The notes beneath the pieces were generated by a model. It saw only the letters and a list, made by a program, of their open reading frames with translations. It did no database searches and was not told the DNA's origin. This document shows positions 18,712 through 20,389 of a DNA stretch of 20,389 nt, piece after piece; the stretch's first letter is position 1, and each line of letters begins with the position of its first letter. This DNA is from Sphaeroforma arctica JP610. Lineage: Eukaryota; Opisthokonta; Ichthyosporea; Ichthyophonida. Both the position numbers and the translations under genes were made by a program. The stretch lies in NCBI RefSeq assembly GCF_001186125.1, contig NW_014039507.1, positions 1 to 20,389 of the forward strand. The letters are read 5' to 3'.

Positions 18712-19045
18712 GATTTCGGTTATTTAGTACTGTTTCGTCGAATTTTATATACAGGTTGTTCATGTCCTAAATTCATTCGCATGTCAGTAGTAATTTTTTC
18801 GCTGTGGCATAATTATAAAGCACACATGTTGACAAAACCAGCACAATTTTTTTCTTGGTATTGTAATCTGCAATAACCTTGATTTCGTTTATTTGGTACT
18901 GTTTCGTCGGATTTTATATACAGGTTGTTTTTGTCCTAATTTTGAAATTTCATTCGCATGTCAGCAGCAACTGTTTCGCTGTCGCATAATTATAAAGGAC
19001 ACATGCTGACAAAACCAGCACAGAATTATTCTTGATATTGAAATC
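18712..19045. repeat. 169-bp tandem duplication
   Basis: A unit starting GATTTCGGTTATTTAGTACT at 18712 is repeated from 18881 as GATTTCGTTTATTTGGTACT. The copies stay alignable to about 19045 (CATAATTATAAAG, GACAAAACCAGCACA), with small indels and about 88% identity. Each copy holds a TATA-like ATTATAAAG. In the second copy TGTCAGCA and TGCTGACA form an inverted pair around it. No coding frame is conserved between copies. Confidence 0.85.
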
Positions 19046-19285
19046 AAGTTCTTTACAGATAGAGCCGTAGCCTTCTCAGTTTATAATGCACAGCCTCACA
19101 GGTAGTGATATAAGCATGTTACGATAGCGCGTATGAAATTATAACTAAACTTGCATCACTGAAAGACTGCGGGCAAAACAACTCCGGTAAACTAAATAAA
19201 CCATTTGCTTCTGCCTGGCGCCTTCCTCAGTCTTCCACATCAGCATGTGTGCTATTTATATAATTATGTTTATTTAAATACATAT

Positions 19286-19328
19286 TATAAGGCTGATGAG
19301 TGCTGACAGTGCTGATCATAGCCTTATA
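19286..19328. repeat. Hairpin with 9-bp perfect stem
   Basis: TATAAGGCT (19286-19294) pairs with AGCCTTATA (19320-19328). The loop contains three GCTGA/GCTGAC repeats. The strand and role are unknown; it lacks the T-run of a simple terminator. Confidence 0.45.
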
Positions 19329-19499
19329 TTTTAATCAGAACAGCTGATGCATTTTTAATGTTTTGTAAAAAAACCAACAAAAAAAACATGCTTACATTTT
19401 TGAGAGCTCAAATGAATGTTGATTTTCCAATGTGAAAGAACTTACTAGAAGACAGTAGAACTCAAGAGTCAAGACAGGCTTTCAAAAAGCCCTATGTGT

Positions 19500-19735
19500 T
19501 GTGATTGGTCGTCACTGTAGCAACTATTTACATACCCGGTTTCTGTGACGTCGTGACTTGTGACGACGATGTGGTATCGGTATTCGCCTTATTCGGTCCA
19601 GCACTCCAGCGAGTCCAGCCTCCAGGCCTCCAGCAGTCAACATTTTGAACAAGCTCCTGCGACCTGCGACCTGCGGCGGGTCTCCTTCGGACTTCCGCGG
19701 GGCTCCGTCACCGTGTCGGCGTGTCCAGGGGATTT
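19500..19735 (+). promoter_or_regulatory. GC-rich island with CCAAT- and CRE-like sites, promoter candidate
   Basis: Within otherwise AT-rich DNA, 19580-19735 is markedly GC-rich. Just upstream are ATTGG (19504-19508, an inverted CCAAT box) and TGACGTCGTGAC (19546-19557), which contains a near-CRE site. A plus-strand ATG at 19569 opens a frame to 19772 rich in Ser and Gln (SSESSLQASSSQ). This could be a first exon, but no splice donor stands out and the frame runs into AT-rich DNA. I treat it as a promoter or CpG-rich relic with unresolved coding status. Confidence 0.3.
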
Positions 19736-19772
19736 TTTTTTCTTAATACATAAATATAATATAGAGATGTGA

Positions 19773-20118
19773 ACATATATAAATAGAAATATATATAAAA
19801 ATAGTACATAAACAATAACCGGGGACGGTGTGGAATACGTTTCTCAGTTTATGTCGCAACATCATCGTCATTTGCTGGTCGCTGTATTTCAATATATAAA
19901 TGAGCGGACCTGGGCGTAGACTGATAAATTTATATATTGGTTAGCACAACAACACCAGTGGCTTTACTTTGATATTCATACTCAGGAGCTAGTGTAACAG
20001 CGTATGGAGGGGTGACGTAAAAAATCATAGAAGGACAGACCAAACTATCCATCGATCGATATATGTTATTCCTGGTACAAAATAGACGAATTCTAGGAAA
20101 GTGGCAAGCGATATCGTC
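19773..20118. other. AT-rich stretch, no gene seen
   Basis: Low-complexity ATATAAATA runs at 19749-19815, then unique sequence with no open frame or repeat that I can defend. Confidence 0.4.
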
Positions 20119-20179
20119 ATGAGGATACGAAAGGAGATGAAGACTGGCGTGTTGACAGTGGCTGCTTGCTGTTTATGTC
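20119..20179 (+). CDS. Possible first exon encoding a signal-peptide-like start
   Basis: ATG at 20119 opens MRIRKEMKTGVLTVAACCLC, a basic start followed by a hydrophobic, Cys-containing run, and a consensus donor GTAAGT follows at 20180. Unspliced, the frame closes after 22 codons. A secreted-protein first exon continuing beyond the window is possible, but the stretch is short enough to be chance. Confidence 0.15.
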
Positions 20180-20262
20180 GTAAGTAAATCCCTACCACAT
20201 TACGGAGTGGGAAAGCAACGCAACATAGGACATATTAGAAATCATATACAAGAATGCTTGAA

Positions 20263-20276
20263 TAATATATATATAT

Positions 20277-20368
<92 letters not shown>

Positions 20369-20389
20369 ATAATATATATATATAATACA
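20263..20389. repeat. TA / TACA microsatellite at the window end
   Basis: Continuous (TA)n, (CATA)n and (TACA)n runs extend to the last base and probably beyond. Confidence 0.95.

Overview
This window comes from a eukaryotic nuclear genome. The clearest evidence is one intact host gene with five exons, conventional GT-AG introns and the reading frame preserved at every junction: the ribosome-biogenesis factor BRX1, minus strand, 13184-16637. The rest is AT-rich and rich in mobile-element debris, microsatellites and short local duplications. I cannot fix the species. Intron sizes of 160-1715 bp, TA/CATA microsatellites and mixed DNA and LTR elements would suit a unicellular opisthokont or another microbial eukaryote, but that is inference.

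Layout: (1) 1 to about 735 is the 3' end of an LTR retrotransposon fossil (end of a polyprotein, purine tract, start of an LTR). (2) About 741-4743 is a decayed DNA transposon with long, complex terminal inverted repeats. On the minus strand it carries a remnant transposase that joins a zinc-finger/DUF6729-like region, an RNase-H-fold DDE-like core and a DEDD 3'-5' exonuclease. On the plus strand it carries remnants of a second ORF, basic (RGG-type) and then Gln/Tyr/His-rich. A 97-bp near-perfect palindrome is inserted in the transposase. (3) About 4745-8600 is an old, heavily broken Ty3/gypsy-like retroelement fossil. (4) About 9425-11685 is a second inverted-repeat (foldback-type) element whose arms end in arrays of a 31-bp repeat, with an LTR-like sequence inside. 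(5) 11690-13180 is mostly non-coding, with one minus-strand ORF that might be an exon. (6) 13184-16637 is BRX1; its 1.7-kb first intron holds a tRNA-derived SINE-like piece and long TA/CATA microsatellites. (7) 16640-18420 has weak ORFs and then a 120-codon, 12-cysteine (six CxxC) zinc-ribbon-like protein of unknown function, with a partial copy of its own 3' end just downstream. (8) 18420-20389 has a 169-bp tandem duplication, a GC-rich promoter-like island and a terminal microsatellite.

The host genes do not form an evident pathway. Two themes tie the window together. One is layered insertion of elements. The other is repeated local tandem duplication, with periods of 31, 106, 106, 109 and 169 bp, in both mobile and host sequence. 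The most novel-looking items are the transposon at 741-4743, the foldback element at 9425-11685 and the six-CxxC protein.
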